64,000 nucleotides of DNA, taken from Microbacterium sp. 11MF (GTDB lineage: Bacteria; Actinomycetota; Actinomycetes; Actinomycetales; Microbacteriaceae). A program made the position numbers and the translations under genes. The DNA is taken from assembly GCF_000383475.1 (NCBI RefSeq), contig NZ_KB911459.1:510467-574466 (forward strand). Reading direction: 5' to 3'. This document shows positions 60,416 to 64,000 of this stretch, piece after piece. Positions within the stretch are counted from its first letter, which is position 1. Every line of letters begins with the position of its first letter. The notes below the pieces were generated by a model. That model did no database searches and was not told the DNA's origin. It saw only the letters and a program-made list of their open reading frames with translations.

Positions 60416-61984
60416 GTGACTTCCGGCGGCTCCTTCTACATCACCACCCCCATCTACTACCCGAGCGATCTGCCCCACATCGGGCACGGGTACACGTCGG
60501 TGGCGGTGGACGCTCTCGCGCGCTGGCACCGCCAGTCGGGGGACGACACCTGGATGCTCACCGGCACCGACGAGCACGGGCAGAAGATGCTCCGCGCCGC
60601 GACCGCGAACGGTGTCACGCCGCAGCAGTGGGTCGACAAGCTCGTCGAGGAGTCGTGGTTCCCGCTCCTGCGGACCCTCGACGTCGCCAACGACGACTTC
60701 ATCCGCACGACGCAGCCCCGCCACGAGGAGCGCGTGAAGACCTTCGTCCAGGCGCTCTACGACAGCGGCTACATCTACGCGGGGGAGTACGAGGCGCTGT
60801 ACTGCGTCGGCTGCGAGGAGTTCAAGCCCGAGGCCGAGATCGTCGACGGCACCGGACCGTTCGAGGGCCTCAAGGTGTGCGCGATCCACTCGAAGCCGCT
60901 CGAGCTCCTGCAGGAGAAGAACTACTTCTTCAAGCTCAGCGAGTTCCAGGACCGGCTCCTCGAGCTCTACAAGACACAGCCCGACTTCGTGCGCCCGGAC
61001 TCGGCGCGCAACGAGGTCGTCTCGTTCGTCCGATCGGGCCTCAAGGACCTGTCGATCTCGCGCTCCGCGTTCGACTGGGGCATCCGCGTGCCGTGGGACG
61101 ACTCGCACGTCATCTACGTGTGGGTCGACGCGCTGCTGAACTACGCGACCGCCGTCGGGTACGGCGACGACCCCGAGCAGTTCGAGCGCCGCTGGCCGGC
61201 CTACCATGTGGTCGGCAAGGACATCCTGCGCTTCCACGCCGTCATCTGGCCCGCCATGCTGATGGCCGCAGGGCTCGACGTCCCGAAGGGGATCTTCGCG
61301 CACGGCTGGCTGCTCGTCGGCGGCGAGAAGATGTCGAAGTCGAAGCTCACGGGCATCGCGCCGACCGAGATCACCGACGTCTTCGGATCGGATGCGTACC
61401 GCTACTACTTCCTCTCGGCGATCGCCTTCGGCCAGGACGGCTCGTTCTCGTGGGAGGACCTCTCGGCGCGCTATCAGGCCGAGCTCGCGAACGGATTCGG
61501 CAACCTCGCCTCGCGCACCGTCGCCATGATCGGCCGGTACTTCGACGGCGTCGTGCCGACCGCCGGCGAGCCCACCGAGATCGACCTTCGGGTGCAGCGG
61601 ACGGTGGCGGAAGCCGCGACCGCTGCGGATGCCGCGATGACCGCGTTCCGCCCCGACGAGGCCATCGCCGCCATCTGGCGGATCGTCGACGACCTCAACG
61701 GGTACATCACCGAGAACGAGCCGTGGGCGCTCGCCAAGGACGAGGCGAAGCGCGAACGGCTGTCGACCGTGCTCTACACGGCCGCCGAAGGGCTCCGCGC
61801 GCTCGCGGTCCTGCTGTCGCCGGTCATGCCGCAGTCGACCACGACGCTCTGGGACGCCCTGGGCGCCCCCGGCGAGCTCACCGCGCAGCCGCTCCGCGAG
61901 GCGGGCACGTGGGGCCAGCTCCCCGCGGGCAGCCGGGTGAAGACCCTCGCGCCGCTGTTCCCGCGCGTCGAGCAGACGGCATGA
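60416..61984 (+). CDS. metG: Methionyl-tRNA synthetase
   Basis: A 522-residue class I synthetase of the short form without the C-terminal tRNA-binding extension. HIGH motif is PHIGHGYTSV, the connective peptide keeps one Cys pair (ALYCVGCEEFKPEAEI), and the KMSKS loop is GGEKMSKSKLTG. The anticodon-binding helical domain starts near residue 365. GTG 60416 is set by the TAGAAT box. The stop overlaps the tatD ATG by 4 nt (ATGA). The order rsmI - metG - tatD is common in related actinobacteria; here the galactoside block sits between rsmI and metG. Confidence 0.96.
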   Translation: MTSGGSFYITTPIYYPSDLPHIGHGYTSVAVDALARWHRQSGDDTWMLTGTDEHGQKMLRAATANGVTPQQWVDKLVEESWFPLLRTLDVANDDFIRTTQPRHEERVKTFVQALYDSGYIYAGEYEALYCVGCEEFKPEAEIVDGTGPFEGLKVCAIHSKPLELLQEKNYFFKLSEFQDRLLELYKTQPDFVRPDSARNEVVSFVRSGLKDLSISRSAFDWGIRVPWDDSHVIYVWVDALLNYATAVGYGDDPEQFERRWPAYHVVGKDILRFHAVIWPAMLMAAGLDVPKGIFAHGWLLVGGEKMSKSKLTGIAPTEITDVFGSDAYRYYFLSAIAFGQDGSFSWEDLSARYQAELANGFGNLASRTVAMIGRYFDGVVPTAGEPTEIDLRVQRTVAEAATAADAAMTAFRPDEAIAAIWRIVDDLNGYITENEPWALAKDEAKRERLSTVLYTAAEGLRALAVLLSPVMPQSTTTLWDALGAPGELTAQPLREAGTWGQLPAGSRVKTLAPLFPRVEQTA

Positions 61985-62874
61985 CGACCGACCCCACCGA
62001 CCCGAGCGGCTACGTCCGCCAGCGCGAGCAATCCGCCCGGGACGTGCGCTGGCCGGACGCCCCCGAGCCCCTTCCGGTCGCCGTCTACGACAACCACGCG
62101 CACCTCGAGATCGAAGACGGCGACGAGCCGCGCGGTCTCGACGAGCAGCTCTCCCGCGCGGCCGCGGTCGGCGTGATCGGCGTGGTCCAGGCGGGCGGCG
62201 ACATCGACTCCTCCCGCTGGTCCGCGTGGGCCGCGGCATCCCACCCCGCCGTGCTCGCCGCGGTCGCCATCCACCCCAACGAAGCGCCCGCCTACAAGCA
62301 GGCCGGCCGTCTCGACGAGGCGATCGCCGTCATCGACGAGCTCGCGGCCCAGCCGCGCGTGCGGGCCGTGGGGGAGACGGGGCTCGACTTCTTCCGGACG
62401 GACGAGAGCGGCATCCCCGCGCAGATCGAGAGCTTCGAGGCGCACATCGACATCGCCAAGCGCCACGGCATCGCGATGCAGATCCACGACCGCGACGCCC
62501 ACGGGGCGGTCCTCGAGACCCTCGAGCGCGTCGGCGCCCCGGAGCGGACCGTCTTCCACTGCTTCTCGGGCGACGCCGACATGGCGCGCTACAGCGCCGA
62601 GCGCGGGTACTGGCTGAGCTTCGCCGGCAACGTGACGTTCAAGAATGCTCAGAACCTCCGCGACGCCCTTGCGGTGACCCCGCGCGAGCGGATCCTGGTC
62701 GAGACCGACGCGCCCTTCCTGACGCCGACGCCCCACCGCGGACGCCCCAACGCGCCGTACCTGGTGCCTGTCACGGTGCGCTTCATGGCGGCCGAGCTGG
62801 GGATGCCGGTCGACGAGTTCTGCGCGCAGCTCGCGCAGAACACGCTCGAGGTCTACGGGGCTTTCAGCGACTGA
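61981..62874 (+). CDS. tatD: TatD family metal-dependent DNase
   Basis: A 297-residue TIM-barrel metallohydrolase. The metal-binding start is YDNHAHLEIEDG, followed by VAAVAIHPNEA, VGETGLDFFR, MQIHDRDAH, TVFHCFSGD and VETDAPFLTP, so all catalytic positions are present. An N-terminal extension of about 35 residues precedes the barrel, typical of actinobacterial TatD. ATG 61981 overlaps the metG stop by 4 nt, which fixes the start. The 3' end overlaps the converging LacI gene by 22 nt. Confidence 0.94.
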   Translation: MTTDPTDPSGYVRQREQSARDVRWPDAPEPLPVAVYDNHAHLEIEDGDEPRGLDEQLSRAAAVGVIGVVQAGGDIDSSRWSAWAAASHPAVLAAVAIHPNEAPAYKQAGRLDEAIAVIDELAAQPRVRAVGETGLDFFRTDESGIPAQIESFEAHIDIAKRHGIAMQIHDRDAHGAVLETLERVGAPERTVFHCFSGDADMARYSAERGYWLSFAGNVTFKNAQNLRDALAVTPRERILVETDAPFLTPTPHRGRPNAPYLVPVTVRFMAAELGMPVDEFCAQLAQNTLEVYGAFSD

Positions 62875-63890
62875 GCCCGCTTCGGCCGAGGCTTCCGCCT
62901 CGAGTCGATCGTGAGGGGCGGCCGCGTCGTCGACCCCGGCACGAGTTCCCAGGGCAGGTCGACGACCCGTGGTGCGTCGTCGAGGAGCGCCGCGGGCAAC
63001 GTCTCGAACATCGCCTCGGCGGCGAGGTCCGGGCGGATGCAGACGTGCGTCACGCCGAGCCTGCGGTTGACCGCGCAGTCGGTCGTGCAGAGGGCGACGA
63101 GCTGCACGTCGCGGGGGATGACGAGGCGCATCTCCTCGAGCTGCAGGTAGACGTCGGGGCCGTCCTCCGCGCCCGCGAAGATCGCGTCGGCGCCGTCGGC
63201 GAGGGCGTCCGTGAGCAGGCGCGGGAGAGTGCGGCGGGACGCATCCACCGCCCGGACGAGGGGCTCGCGCCCGCGGACCGAGCTCCAGATCTCGTAGGCG
63301 GCCCGGCCGATCTCGTCTCGAGGCTGTCGGCCGTCCTCGGTGAGGAAGACGATGCGCTGGGCGCCCGCCCGTTCGAGCTCGTCGAGCCCCGCCCGGACGG
63401 CCGCGTCGTAGCCCGTGCGGATGCTGAGCCCCCGCGAGCCGTCGACGAACTGGTCGTCCGCGACGATCGGGATGCCGCGGGCGATCGCCGCGTGCAGCAG
63501 GGGCTGGTTGCCGCGGGCGTCGGGGACGTAGAGCGCGTCGAGGGTCGTCCCCGAGATGAGGTCGGGGTTCGAGTCCGAGAGGACTGTGACCGTGAACCCG
63601 TGCTCCGCTGAGGCGCGGACGAGCGAGATGAGCTTGCGGGCACGCTGGAGCTCGCCGCGTCGATCGCTCTCAGGGTCGTCGACCATGACGAAACCGACGG
63701 TCATGGTCCGCCCGCTCCGGAGTGCGGCCGCGTGACGGTTCGGGACGTAGCCGAGTTCGGCGGCGAGCGCCTTGATCCGCTCGCGCGTCTCGGGGCGCAT
63801 GCTGCCGCGGTCGTTGAGCGCCTGGCTGATGGCCGCCGTCGACACGCCGGCGGCGCGCGCGATGTCCTTCAGCGTGACGCTCGGACTCAC
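62853..63890 (-). CDS. LacI family transcriptional regulator
   Basis: A 345-residue LacI regulator with helix-turn-helix TLKDIARAAGVSTAAISQAL, hinge NRHAAALRSGRTM and ligand core (VPDARGNQPLLHAAIARGIPIVADDQF). The core differs from the two other LacI proteins in the window. GTG 63890 overlaps the stop of the upstream gene by 4 nt, so it is the last gene of a unit entering from outside the window, and its target genes probably lie there too. The C-terminus is basic (RRKPRPKRAQSL). Confidence 0.9.
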   Translation of the reverse strand: MSPSVTLKDIARAAGVSTAAISQALNDRGSMRPETRERIKALAAELGYVPNRHAAALRSGRTMTVGFVMVDDPESDRRGELQRARKLISLVRASAEHGFTVTVLSDSNPDLISGTTLDALYVPDARGNQPLLHAAIARGIPIVADDQFVDGSRGLSIRTGYDAAVRAGLDELERAGAQRIVFLTEDGRQPRDEIGRAAYEIWSSVRGREPLVRAVDASRRTLPRLLTDALADGADAIFAGAEDGPDVYLQLEEMRLVIPRDVQLVALCTTDCAVNRRLGVTHVCIRPDLAAEAMFETLPAALLDDAPRVVDLPWELVPGSTTRPPLTIDSRRKPRPKRAQSLKAP

Positions 63891-64000
63891 GGCTGTTCGC
63901 CCTCGTCCGGGGAGATGCCCTCGCGGGTGCCCGGCAGCACCGTGCGGATCGCGTCGGCCCAGTCGGCACCCGCCCCCGACGACGCGAGCGTGTGACCGCG
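63887..64000 (-). CDS. C-terminal end of an unidentified protein (truncated by window edge)
   Basis: Only the last 37 residues are visible (…GAGADWADAIRTVLPGTREG…), ending in TGA that overlaps the LacI start by 4 nt. Too short to assign. The overlap shows co-transcription with the LacI gene. Confidence 0.6.
   Translation of the reverse strand, partial: RGHTLASSGAGADWADAIRTVLPGTREGISPDEGEQP

Overview
The window is about 64 kb of GC-rich DNA (roughly 70% G+C by eye) with dense, mostly overlapping genes. The gene content and order (class Ib nrdEF, a protein O-mannosyltransferase divergent from rsmI, metG-tatD, many LacI/ROK-controlled sugar ABC importers, FHA/kinase/phosphatase genes) point to an actinobacterium, most likely a Microbacterium-like member of the Microbacteriaceae. 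That placement is an inference from gene content. I see no rRNA or tRNA genes, insertion sequences, integrases or CRISPR arrays.

Layout. 1-3354: end of nrdE, then nrdF and a coupled, compositionally atypical unknown gene. 3355-3913: the only long non-coding stretch, with two terminator-like hairpins. 3914-12156: MFS transporter, acyltransferase-SGNH protein, a lipoprotein/hydrolase pair, a MarR-like regulator, two DoxX-like paralogues, a DUF3817 protein and an RsmC/RlmG-type rRNA methyltransferase. 12222-19878: two tandem, related sugar ABC cassettes on the minus strand, the second led by a ROK regulator. 19924-21310: NYN/LOTUS RNA-binding protein and an unknown gene. 21416-27475: LacI regulator, a degenerate class II aldolase-like protein, a ChvE/GguAB-type importer and a 46-residue membrane protein. 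27567-34182: PLDc_N protein, Gfo/Idh oxidoreductase, M20 peptidase and HrpA helicase. 34244-50668: a ten-gene minus-strand operon of phospho-signalling and surface-assembly genes. 50695-53144: pmt and rsmI. 53134-60351: GH42 beta-galactosidase, MalEFG-type importer and LacI regulator. 60416-62874: metG-tatD. 62853-64000: another LacI regulator and the tail of an upstream gene.

The most interesting block is the 16-kb operon at 34244-50668. It encodes three FHA proteins, a membrane Ser/Thr kinase, a PP2C phosphatase, MoxR, DUF58, a transglutaminase-like protein that has lost the catalytic Cys and His, and a 1982-residue extracellular repeat protein. One short threonine motif, roughly [D/E]-x-T-[L/I/V/R]-[L/F/V]-[A/G]-x-[R/H]-R, occurs five times in a tail-anchored 179-residue protein. 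It also occurs once just before two of the FHA domains, and in shortened form in the kinase juxtamembrane tail. I propose a phospho-threonine switch in which the kinase writes, PP2C erases and the FHA domains read this motif. This is inference, but it is testable.

A second window-wide pattern concerns promoters. About 18 transcription units have a TANNNT-like -10 box ending 6-8 nt (mostly exactly 6) before the start codon, usually without a well-placed Shine-Dalgarno. This implies extensive leaderless transcription and was used here to choose several starts. Genes inside operons are instead coupled by 1- or 4-nt overlaps (TGATG, ATGA, GTGA). Sugar uptake is organised as separate modules, each with its own regulator; in three of the four modules a strong hairpin follows the solute-binding-protein gene.
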